From Candidatus Zixiibacteriota bacterium (GTDB taxonomy: Bacteria; Zixibacteria; MSB-5A5; GN15; FEB-12), in assembly GCA_003641345.1 (NCBI GenBank), contig QNAD01000113.1, positions 1-6,723 of the forward strand: DNA of 6,723 bases. Reading direction: 5' to 3'. Positions within the stretch are counted from its first letter, which is position 1, and every line of letters starts with the position of its first letter. The notes under the pieces are model-generated. The model saw only the letters and a list, made by a program, of their open reading frames with translations. It had not been told where the DNA came from and searched no databases. Both the position numbers and the translations under genes were made by a program. This document shows, piece after piece, positions 1-6,254 of this stretch.

Positions 1-440
1 ACAAACTCTGGTGTTACATCAGCTTCGCATAATAAATCAAACAGATTAGTTTCTTCAGTAATCTTATTCTCTGTTTTAATATCTATTGAACGATTTTCAT
101 TTTTTAAAACATCAGCCAATCTGCTCTCTAATTCATGTAACTTCGTGAGGATCTCTTCATTATTTTCATTCTTTGAATCTATCCGATTTTTACTATCGGA
201 AGATATCATTGAATCGCCTGCACCCTGTTTTTTTGCTTCTTGTTTAGTGGCATCAGGAAATATTGCGTTGGATTGACCGACTGTTGGGTTCTCAAGGCAA
301 GCGGTAATTTCTATTCTGTTATTTCCAAGTTCCCCAATTAACTCACGGGTTTTTAATATAATGGCATCACCACCCATTTCTGAGCGAACCATCTTTAATG
401 CAGAAGCCGATGTTTCAGCTTTGAACGATTTAATTATCAT
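1..440 (-). CDS. flhF: FlhF, SRP-family GTPase controlling flagellar placement (N-terminal part, 3' end outside window)
   Basis: The first 146 residues are visible and the frame is open to the window edge. FlhF is an SRP-type GTPase (relative of Ffh and FtsY) that sets the site and number of flagella, usually with the ATPase FlhG. The start MIIKSFKAETSASALKMVRS followed by EMGGDAIILKTREL is the typical FlhF opening (compare the family pattern 'K.F.a.s...Al..vr.elG.dAiIl..r'). Residues about 52-130 form the poorly conserved, charged B-domain linker, with a possible short coiled coil near 95-115. Around 133-146 the sequence LFDLLCEADVTPEF looks like the start of the N-domain helix. The NG GTPase motifs (P-loop, DTAG, TKLD) would lie beyond the edge, so GTPase integrity cannot be judged. 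The ATG overlaps the end of flhA by 11 bases and has a good ribosome site (GAGGA, 6 bases upstream) inside flhA codons, which suggests translational coupling. Confidence 0.92.
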   Translation of the reverse strand, partial: MIIKSFKAETSASALKMVRSEMGGDAIILKTRELIGELGNNRIEITACLENPTVGQSNAIFPDATKQEAKKQGAGDSMISSDSKNRIDSKNENNEEILTKLHELESRLADVLKNENRSIDIKTENKITEETNLFDLLCEADVTPEF

Positions 441-2514
441 CTTGTATCCTCACCATTCCTAAAGAGACCAACTCTACATCCGGTATGATTTCGTTGTAGG
501 AAACAACTGTTAGTTGCGGATAAGCCACCTCGACCAATCTTCTGAGTGCTAACCTGATGTTCGGCGAGCAAATAACTATTGGCTGATGACCGGCATTCTG
601 TAATTGTTCTAATTGTTCACCTATTCGATTCAACAACAACTCTGACAAAGCCGGATCAATTACCAGCATCAAACCCTGTTTGGTACTCTGCACCGATTCA
701 CCGAGCTGTTGTTCAATTTGTGGATCTATAGTAAATACATTTATCTTGCCATCTTTATCTTTCAGAGATTCCGTTATTTGCCTTTTGAGAGACATTCTGA
801 CATATTCCGCCAACACATCATTATCTTTGGTGACACCGATATAATCAGATATAGTTTCGATAATAGTTGCCAAATCTCTTATCGGGATGCGTTCATTTAG
901 AAGCAGTTGTAAAACATTATGCATCACACCAAGAGTTATAGGCTCAGGAATAACTGCATCAACTAAAGCCGGAGAATCTTCTTTTAGAGTATCAACTAAA
1001 TGCTGAACATCCTGACGGCTTAACACCTCGGTTGCCGAGTTTTTAATAGCTTCAGTAAGATGTGTTGCCAGAACTGCTGATGCTTCCACTACTGTATAAT
1101 TTCTTGCTTCAGCCATTTCTTTAAGATTGGGGATAATCCAAGTAGCACTTAAACCGTAAGCAGGATCTTTTGTATCAAAACCATCGAGTTTCTCTTCGGC
1201 AAATCCAGGATTGATAGCCAAAAGATGATCTGGCATTAGTTCAAACGAAGCAACTTTGATTCCTTTGACTTTGATTTGATATTCATTCGGTTTAAGCCTG
1301 ACATTATCTCTTATTCTAATCGATGGAACAATAATACCTAATTCGGAAGCTATTTGTTTTCTTATAACTGAAATTCTTTCTAAAAGATCTCCGCCCTGAT
1401 TGGCGTCAACTAATGGAATCAATCCATAACCGATTTCCAAACCAAGAACATCAACCTTCAATAAATCTTCGGTACGCTCTTCTACTACCGGTTTCTGCTC
1501 TTTGGTTTGTTGTATCTGATTTTCTTCATGTTCCTTTTTTTCAATCGCACCTTTTGTGACATAAGCTATACCACCAACAACAGCACCAAGAGTCATGAAA
1601 ATAGTAGTCGGCATTCCAGGTAGAAGTCCAAAAATTATTAGAACTCCGGCAGCCACAAATATTGCCCTTGGCTGACGAGTAAGCTGCTCAGCGAGATCGG
1701 TACCCATATCACTGGTTGAATTTGATCTGGTGACAATGATACCGGAGGCAGTTGAAACCAATAGTGCCGGAACCTGTGTTACAAGACCATCACCGATTGA
1801 CAGGAGTGAATATGTCTTAAGAGAATCCTGCAGACTCATATCATTGATAGCAATACCAATAATGAATCCACCAATAATATTAATAAGCGTAATTAAAATA
1901 CCTGCAATCGCATCGCCCCTGACAAATTTCGAGGCTCCATCCATCGCTCCGTAAAAATCTGCTTCACGAGCAATTTCAGAACGACGATCACGGGCTTCTT
2001 CATCGGAAATTATGCCAGCGTTCAAGTCTGCATCAATAGCCATCTGTTTACCCGGCATAGCGTCCAAGGTAAATCTTGCGGCAACCTCAGATATACGTCC
2101 GGCACCTTTGGTAATAACAACAAATTGAATAATAACCAGAATTATAAAAACGATAAAACCGACAACATAATTCCCCTGCACAACAAAATTACCAAACGAA
2201 TTGATAACATCCCCAGCAAAGGCATGACCAAGAATCAAACGAGTCGAGGCTACGTTCAAAGACAGGCGAAGCAAAGTAACAATTAAAAGCATACCGGGGA
2301 AAACCGATAAATCTAAGGGCCTTTTGACATACAGTGTTGTCAAAAGAACTACCAGTGAAAAAGTGATATTGAAGGCTAAAGCAAAATCAAGCAGTGAGGT
2401 GGAAATCGGTATGATTAAAACACCGATAATCGCTACTACACCTAAAGCCAAAAATATATCTGAGCGAGCACTTATTTTTTCAAGTAGAGTTTGTTGTCCG
2501 ATAGGATTACTCAT
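430..2514 (-). CDS. flhA: FlhA, flagellar type III export gate protein
   Basis: Complete at 694 residues, normal for the family. FlhA forms a nonameric ring in the basal body membrane. Its cytoplasmic domain docks chaperone-substrate complexes and its membrane part couples export to proton flow. Hydrophobic segments fit the usual eight helices: about 21-40, 42-62, 72-95, 113-137, 203-225, 240-262, 283-301 and 303-322. The family signature is intact at about 140-163 (RISEVAARFTLDAMPGKQMA then IDAD). R140, R147, D151 and D201 line up, by a constant offset of 7, with charged residues I recall as functionally important in Salmonella FlhA (R147, R154, D158, D208). A charged linker (about 325-350) leads to the cytoplasmic domain, which opens with VDVLGLEIGYGLIPLVD and keeps the family segment VPSIRIRDN. 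The ATG is the first possible start because an in-frame TGA lies 9 bases upstream. It sits 1 base after the flhB stop. The purine-rich GGGAAGG is rather far (12 bases), so coupling to flhB probably matters. Confidence 0.98.
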   Translation of the reverse strand: MSNPIGQQTLLEKISARSDIFLALGVVAIIGVLIIPISTSLLDFALAFNITFSLVVLLTTLYVKRPLDLSVFPGMLLIVTLLRLSLNVASTRLILGHAFAGDVINSFGNFVVQGNYVVGFIVFIILVIIQFVVITKGAGRISEVAARFTLDAMPGKQMAIDADLNAGIISDEEARDRRSEIAREADFYGAMDGASKFVRGDAIAGILITLINIIGGFIIGIAINDMSLQDSLKTYSLLSIGDGLVTQVPALLVSTASGIIVTRSNSTSDMGTDLAEQLTRQPRAIFVAAGVLIIFGLLPGMPTTIFMTLGAVVGGIAYVTKGAIEKKEHEENQIQQTKEQKPVVEERTEDLLKVDVLGLEIGYGLIPLVDANQGGDLLERISVIRKQIASELGIIVPSIRIRDNVRLKPNEYQIKVKGIKVASFELMPDHLLAINPGFAEEKLDGFDTKDPAYGLSATWIIPNLKEMAEARNYTVVEASAVLATHLTEAIKNSATEVLSRQDVQHLVDTLKEDSPALVDAVIPEPITLGVMHNVLQLLLNERIPIRDLATIIETISDYIGVTKDNDVLAEYVRMSLKRQITESLKDKDGKINVFTIDPQIEQQLGESVQSTKQGLMLVIDPALSELLLNRIGEQLEQLQNAGHQPIVICSPNIRLALRRLVEVAYPQLTVVSYNEIIPDVELVSLGMVRIQDDN

Positions 2515-2515
2515 C

Positions 2516-3586
2516 TCAACTCATTACCTTCCCTTTTAAGCGATAGACATAAGCCAGAACTTCAGCAACAGCACGATACAGATGCATCGGCACAATCTGT
2601 TCAATTTCACAAACCTTAAATAAAGCTCTTGCCAGTGGTTTATCTTCGATAACCGGAATATCATTCTCATAAGCAATTTCTTTAATTTTCTGCGCCATTA
2701 ATCTTTCACCTTTAGCAACCACAAACGGTGCAGAATTAACTGATGAATCATATTTTAAAGCGACAGCGATATGGGTTGGGTTAGTAATAACAACGTCGGC
2801 CTCGGGAACAGAATTCATCATTCGATTGCGAGACATCTCTCTTTGTAACTGCCTGATTCTTGATTTAATCTGCGGAGATCCATCAGTATCTTTACTCTCG
2901 TCCTTAATTTCCTGTTTGGACATTTTAATAGATTTTTCAAATTCATATTTTTGATAAGCATAATCGATAGCTGCGATAATTAGTACAATCGCGCCAATCT
3001 TCAAAGCCAAAATCACAGCCAACTGAACCATTGTTCCGGCTATTTGTGGGATTGTCATATCCGATAATTGGAAAAATGATTCAAACTCTGATTCTATTGC
3101 TTTATAACCAACAAAACCGATTACTGATAACTTGAGAGTATCTCTGACTAATTGAACCAATGACTTCATCGCAAAAAGTTTTTTTGCACCATTTACTATA
3201 TTTAGTTTATCCAATTTCGGCTCTAAACCTTTAGTGGAAATCTTAAAACCAACCTGTGCTACATTTATTCCAAACCCTATTACTGCCATTGCCGCAAAAA
3301 TTGGAAACATAATGGTAAAGAACTGAACCATGCTATCACCGAAAATTTTCGCAAATGTTGGATCAGACGAAGCTATTACTGGTGCATTTCTCATATTATA
3401 GGCAAACATCGTTTTGATTTGTTCAATTGCACTTGGACCAACCGTATAAAGTGAAAGAAAACCAAGAATAATAATTGCTGCTGCATTTAGTTCCTGTGAC
3501 TTTACAACTTTACCTTCTTCTCTGGCTTTTTCCCTTCGCCTGGGAGTCGCCTTCTCAGTTCTTTCCTGAAAATTATCCTGAGACAT
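2516..3586 (-). CDS. flhB: FlhB, export switch protein with self-cleaving NPTH motif
   Basis: Complete at 356 residues. FlhB is an inner-membrane export-gate protein whose cytoplasmic domain cleaves itself between Asn and Pro of NPTH, which allows the switch from rod/hook to filament export. The N terminus has the family hallmark (ERTEKATPRRREKAREEGKV, residues 8-27). Four hydrophobic segments are seen at about 35-52, 88-112, 147-163 and 184-208. The linker KMSKQEIKDESKDTDGSP (221-238) and the following IKSRIRQLQREMSRNRMM are typical. The cleavage motif is N269-P270-T271-H272, the same numbering I recall for Salmonella, followed by IAVALKYD. The C-terminal domain ends soon after the conserved core (VYRLKGKVMS), so it lacks the longer tail of the enterobacterial protein. 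The start codon shares its A with the fliR stop (TAATG). A strong GGGGAGGGG ribosome site lies 5 bases upstream, inside the last fliR codons. Confidence 0.98.
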   Translation of the reverse strand: MSQDNFQERTEKATPRRREKAREEGKVVKSQELNAAAIIILGFLSLYTVGPSAIEQIKTMFAYNMRNAPVIASSDPTFAKIFGDSMVQFFTIMFPIFAAMAVIGFGINVAQVGFKISTKGLEPKLDKLNIVNGAKKLFAMKSLVQLVRDTLKLSVIGFVGYKAIESEFESFFQLSDMTIPQIAGTMVQLAVILALKIGAIVLIIAAIDYAYQKYEFEKSIKMSKQEIKDESKDTDGSPQIKSRIRQLQREMSRNRMMNSVPEADVVITNPTHIAVALKYDSSVNSAPFVVAKGERLMAQKIKEIAYENDIPVIEDKPLARALFKVCEIEQIVPMHLYRAVAEVLAYVYRLKGKVMS

Positions 3587-4374
3587 TAGCCCCTCCCCAT
3601 CAAAAGAAGCAATTGATTCATTTCTGAATTGAGATAGGTGATACCCTTTTCGAGAACATAAGCAAAAATTGGCATCGATATAGCCATGATTAACAGACCC
3701 ATCGCTATTTTAATTGGAAAACCAACAAAAAATACGTTCATAGTCGGCATCGTTTTGGCAATCGTACCCAATGCAATGTCAGTTAGGAAAAGGGAAATAA
3801 TTATCGGAGCGGAAATCTTTAAAGCAATAATAAATATATATGCTGAATATCTGATTATTAACTCACCAACACTGCCACTTATTTCAACTCCTGCCGGAGG
3901 AATCAATTTATAACTGTCAACAAATGCGGTGATAACTAAATGATGTCCGTTCAATGTAATGAATACCAAGATGGCAATCACATTCCAAAATGCACCTATG
4001 ACCGACACTTGAGTACCAAGTGATTTATCAAGTTCATTTGCCATTGCTAATCCAATCTGATAACCAACAATTGAACCGGCAGTATAAACACCGTAAAAGA
4101 TCAGCATAAAAAACAGACTGATTATTACTCCAACTAATATTTCCTTGAATGCCAATCCGGCTAATTCCCAGTTTGATTGAATCTCGGGAAGTGTCACATG
4201 GTTGAGAGTTGATACCACGATAAACGAAAGAAGAATCAATAACCCGACTTTTATAGTTTTAGGTAGAGAGTTATGCCCAAGAACCGGTGCCATTGCAAAA
4301 ATTCCGGTTCCGCGAAGTAAAACTAAAATAAATATTTGGGCTTTATCAGCAGTATAATTAACAAAGTCAAACAA
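3586..4374 (-). CDS. fliR: FliR, export gate channel subunit, TTG start
   Basis: Complete at 262 residues, the usual FliR length. One FliR copy joins FliP and FliQ in the helical export channel at the centre of the basal body. Hydrophobic stretches are at about 13-30, 41-58, 76-105, 124-150, 174-198 and 214-240. Conserved FliR features include R21 in the first helix followed by the AP at 29-30, LNGHHLVI (141-148), ALKISAPI (184-191) and NVFFVGFPIKIAMGL (213-227). The start is TTG (4374-4372): an in-frame TAA lies at 4378-4380, the next in-frame Met is residue 27 inside the first conserved helix, and a strong AGGAAGGA ribosome site is placed 8 bases before the TTG. Unlike its neighbours it does not follow the preceding gene closely; 217 bases separate it from fliQ. 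Its last codons carry the flhB ribosome site, so FliR and FlhB are probably translationally coupled. Confidence 0.97.
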   Translation of the reverse strand: MFDFVNYTADKAQIFILVLLRGTGIFAMAPVLGHNSLPKTIKVGLLILLSFIVVSTLNHVTLPEIQSNWELAGLAFKEILVGVIISLFFMLIFYGVYTAGSIVGYQIGLAMANELDKSLGTQVSVIGAFWNVIAILVFITLNGHHLVITAFVDSYKLIPPAGVEISGSVGELIIRYSAYIFIIALKISAPIIISLFLTDIALGTIAKTMPTMNVFFVGFPIKIAMGLLIMAISMPIFAYVLEKGITYLNSEMNQLLLLMGRG

Positions 4375-4382
4375 TTTTTAAA

Positions 4383-4390
4383 TCCTTCCT
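4383..4390 (-). promoter_or_regulatory. Ribosome binding site deciding the fliR TTG start
   Basis: AGGAAGGA on the minus strand, 8 bases before the TTG of fliR. An ATG just upstream (4393-4391, in CAATGAGG) is in another frame and soon hits a stop, and the fliR frame itself has a TAA at 4378-4380. The TTG is therefore the only start that keeps the conserved FliR N terminus. Confidence 0.8.
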
Positions 4391-4411
4391 CATTGTAACT
4401 CTGTTTTATAT

Positions 4412-4428
4412 CTCAAATCTCATGCCAA
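4412..4428 (-). promoter_or_regulatory. Candidate sigma-54-like promoter upstream of fliR
   Basis: The minus strand reads TTGGCATGAGATTTGAG. Against the sigma-54 consensus YTGGCACGRNNNTTGCW it matches 11 of 14 specified positions. The -24 GG (4426-4425) is exactly 12 bases from the -12 position, which is the right spacing. The -12 dinucleotide is GA (4414-4413) rather than the nearly invariant GC, a serious weakness. A start of transcription would fall near 4401, about 27 bases before the fliR TTG. Sigma-54 drives mid-class flagellar genes in many bacteria, so the location is plausible, but this is only a single motif match. Confidence 0.25.
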
Positions 4429-4472
4429 ACCAGCACCGTTGATTTGATTGCGTATGTCATTGTATCGCTAAG

Positions 4473-4496
4473 ACTTAAACTGGGGTATTTTTAAGT
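4473..4496. repeat. 7-bp inverted repeat in the fliQ-fliR gap
   Basis: ACTTAAA (4473-4479) and TTTAAGT (4490-4496) are perfect inverted copies around a 10-base spacer. The arms are AT-rich and do not extend further. It could be a weak operator-like site or chance; no T-run follows on the minus strand to suggest termination. Confidence 0.3.
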
Positions 4497-4557
4497 GATT
4501 TTAGTTTTGATTTTATTTGAGAAAAAAGTTACCACTGCTGTCGGAAAAATATTCACA

Positions 4558-4574
4558 TGTTCACTTTTTGAACA
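4558..4574. repeat. Short hairpin just after fliQ
   Basis: TGTTCA (4558-4563) and TGAACA (4569-4574) are perfect 6-bp inverted copies with a 5-base loop, 17 bases past the fliQ stop on the transcribed strand. On that strand a T-run (about 4545-4549) comes some 8 bases after the hairpin. The stem is short and AT-rich and the T-run is not adjacent, so it does not meet the usual form of an intrinsic terminator. A weak processing or attenuation role is possible. Confidence 0.3.
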
Positions 4575-4591
4575 ATGCGACAATGAAAATC

Positions 4592-4861
4592 TTATCCTGC
4601 AAATCCAGGAATAAGTTCAAACATATGAGTTGTGAAATCGGTCAATCTATTGATAATCCAGGGTAAAAATAGAAGTAAAGACAATGCGACTGCTAATATT
4701 TTGGGGATAAATGTCAAAGTCATTTCCTGAATCTGAGTTACAGCTTGAAATATTGAAATAATCAAACCAACTACAAGACCGGCTAAGAGAAGCGGTCCTG
4801 CAACCATTATAGTTAACATTAAAGCTTCACGACCTATTGATACAACCATTTGTGGTGTCAT
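4592..4861 (-). CDS. fliQ: FliQ, small export gate subunit
   Basis: Complete at 89 residues, the standard FliQ size. Four FliQ copies pack against FliP and FliR in the export channel. It has two hydrophobic helices (about 14-36 and 52-74) joined by the highly conserved segment GLIISIFQAVTQIQEMTLTF (32-51) and then IPKI. It opens MTPQMVVSIGREAL, as is usual for the family. The ATG follows the fliP stop after 10 bases, and a good ribosome site (AGAGGT, 5 bases before the ATG) overlaps the fliP stop region. The next gene, fliR, lies unusually far downstream (217 bases). Confidence 0.97.
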   Translation of the reverse strand: MTPQMVVSIGREALMLTIMVAGPLLLAGLVVGLIISIFQAVTQIQEMTLTFIPKILAVALSLLLFLPWIINRLTDFTTHMFELIPGFAG

Positions 4862-4871
4862 TTTCTACCTC

Positions 4872-5624
4872 TTATAAATGAAATGATTCAACTAAAGATT
4901 TAATAAGCATATACCAGCCATCAACCAGTACGAATAACAAAATTTTAAATGGTAACGATACGATGATAGGTGGTAACATCATCATTCCCATCGACATCAA
5001 AACTGATGCCACAACCATATCAATCACCAGAAATGGCACAAATATAACAAATGCTATCTGGAACGCTGTTTTTAATTCTGATATGACAAAACCTGGTACC
5101 AATACGTGTAATGGAATATCGTCAGCATTATCAGGATGTTCCAATTTTGCAATATTTACAAATAGAGCCAGATCTTTCTCTCTTGTCTGAGATAACATGA
5201 ATTTTTTAAACGGTGCAGTCGCTTTGGTAAATGCTTCTTCTTTTGGTATCTGTTCTTCCAGATATGGTTTAATCCCTTCATTGTATGATTTATCGATAAC
5301 CGGAGACATAACAAAAAATGTCAATATCAAAGCGAGGGCAATAAGAAGTTGGTTTGGAGGCATCTGATGAATACCCATTGCCTGTCTTAAAAAAGATAAT
5401 ACCACTGCAAAACGAATAAATGAGGTCACCATAATAATAATAGATGGAGCCAACGCCAACACTGTCATCAAAATTACAATTTGTAACGTTGTTGAAAATT
5501 CAGCAGGTTCTGTTGCTTCTCCAACTTCGACTGAAATTTTAGGGATTGATTGTGCTAATGAATTTGCCGCAAAGCAAAAGATACTACATCCCACAGCAGA
5601 TAATTTTAAAAATATTCGTTTCAT
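4872..5624 (-). CDS. fliP: FliP, export gate channel subunit with signal peptide
   Basis: Complete at 250 residues. Five FliP copies form most of the export channel. The N terminus is a signal peptide: KR at 2-3, a hydrophobic core at about 8-20 and a likely cleavage site after NSLA (residue 24), as expected for FliP, one of the few export-gate proteins made with one. Hydrophobic segments follow at about 46-67, 92-109, 188-212 and 220-238. Both family signatures are intact: MVTSFIRFAVVLSFLRQAMG (65-84), and FVPFLVIDMVVASVLMSMGM (195-214) continuing MMLPP. The Met-rich stretch at 210-216 matches the region known in Salmonella FliP as the methionine gasket. The periplasmic region at about 110-175 is more variable. 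A 60-base gap separates it from fliO; the ribosome site is AGGA 4 bases before the ATG. Confidence 0.98.
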   Translation of the reverse strand: MKRIFLKLSAVGCSIFCFAANSLAQSIPKISVEVGEATEPAEFSTTLQIVILMTVLALAPSIIIMVTSFIRFAVVLSFLRQAMGIHQMPPNQLLIALALILTFFVMSPVIDKSYNEGIKPYLEEQIPKEEAFTKATAPFKKFMLSQTREKDLALFVNIAKLEHPDNADDIPLHVLVPGFVISELKTAFQIAFVIFVPFLVIDMVVASVLMSMGMMMLPPIIVSLPFKILLFVLVDGWYMLIKSLVESFHL

Positions 5625-5684
5625 AAAATCCTATTTTATTTTTTTTATTGCAGGCTAAATCCATATAACTCTGCAAATATATGT

Positions 5685-6254
5685 TCAGCTTTTTACCGTA
5701 AGCGGTTTTCCCTTATGACTAAACTCTTTAACTTTGTTTGATGCAACCGACAAAAATTCTTTGAAACTGTTCTGATTAATCTGCGTTGACTCAACTTGTT
5801 CAACAGATAAAATCTCGTCAGTTTCATCTGTAGTTAACTCAGTTAACATCGAAATATTCTGTTCAGTTACACCAACCAACACTGATTTATTCCCTACTCT
5901 GACCAATGAAATTGTCTTTTTGGGAGCTACGTAAGTTGTCTCTATAACTTCCAGAGAGTCTAAACTCTTGTTCCCTGAGAACTTTTTACCCATCGTCTTT
6001 TTTAGTAAATAGACGCTTAAATAAATAGCGACCAACACAATCACCAAAGCACTGATAATTTTCAAAAGCGATGGCACTACCGATGTTGCTAACTGATTAT
6101 TATCAGATTCAGATACAGTTCCATCTGCATTATTCATCCCAATCAGTTCAGCATTAGCTTTACCGGTATTGATAAACATTAAACCGACAACAGCCGTAAA
6201 AACAATTACCGCAACCGTTACAAGCATCCTTCGATTTGAATTGATTTTATTCAT
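5685..6254 (-). CDS. fliO: FliO (FliZ-type), membrane assembly factor for the FliP ring
   Basis: Complete at 189 residues. FliO is a poorly conserved membrane protein that helps FliP oligomerise early in export-gate assembly. The first hydrophobic segment (about 11-29) follows the basic start NKINSNRR and ends near KANAE (32-36), so it may be a cleaved signal peptide or an anchor. The second (about 61-84) is followed by basic KKTMGKK and the FliO domain core: LEVIETTYVAPKKTISLVRV (101-120) and then GNKSVLVGVTEQNISMLTEL. The last 45 residues are polar and not recognisable. The length and N-terminal segment resemble the longer FliO/FliZ of Gram-positive bacteria and spirochaetes rather than the short enterobacterial protein. 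The ATG lies within the last codons of fliN (8-base overlap) with no clear ribosome site, so translation probably depends on coupling. An inner ATG at residue 10 has a GAAGG directly abutting it, too close to be convincing. Confidence 0.9.
   Translation of the reverse strand: MNKINSNRRMLVTVAVIVFTAVVGLMFINTGKANAELIGMNNADGTVSESDNNQLATSVVPSLLKIISALVIVLVAIYLSVYLLKKTMGKKFSGNKSLDSLEVIETTYVAPKKTISLVRVGNKSVLVGVTEQNISMLTELTTDETDEILSVEQVESTQINQNSFKEFLSVASNKVKEFSHKGKPLTVKS

Noticed and set aside
1730..1954. Plus-strand open frames of 60-75 codons here and at 709-900, 2324-2539, 3686-3913, 4963-5190 and 6356-6544.
   Set aside because: All lie opposite strongly conserved flagellar genes, have no family resemblance of their own, and are antisense shadows of those genes.
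4413..4460. A 15-codon minus-strand open frame with an ATG in the fliQ-fliR gap.
   Set aside because: It has no ribosome site and no recognisable sequence, and such short frames are expected by chance.
4390..4464. Direct 8-base repeat TCATTGTA at 4390-4397 and 4457-4464, plus ACAATG twice at 4572-4585.
   Set aside because: Repeats this short in an AT-rich 217-base gap are within chance expectation, and one copy overlaps the fliR ribosome-site region.
4461..4470. CGATA core on the minus strand resembling the -10 element of flagellar sigma-28 promoters (GCCGATAA).
   Set aside because: Only five contiguous bases match and no TAAA-type -35 element lies at the required distance; the nearest TAAA is about 20 bases away instead of 15.
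5648..5676. Inverted repeat TTGCAG/CTGCAA in the fliO-fliP gap.
   Set aside because: The 6-bp arms have a 17-base spacer and do not extend. On the transcribed strand the repeat is followed by A-rich, not T-rich, sequence, so it is not a terminator.
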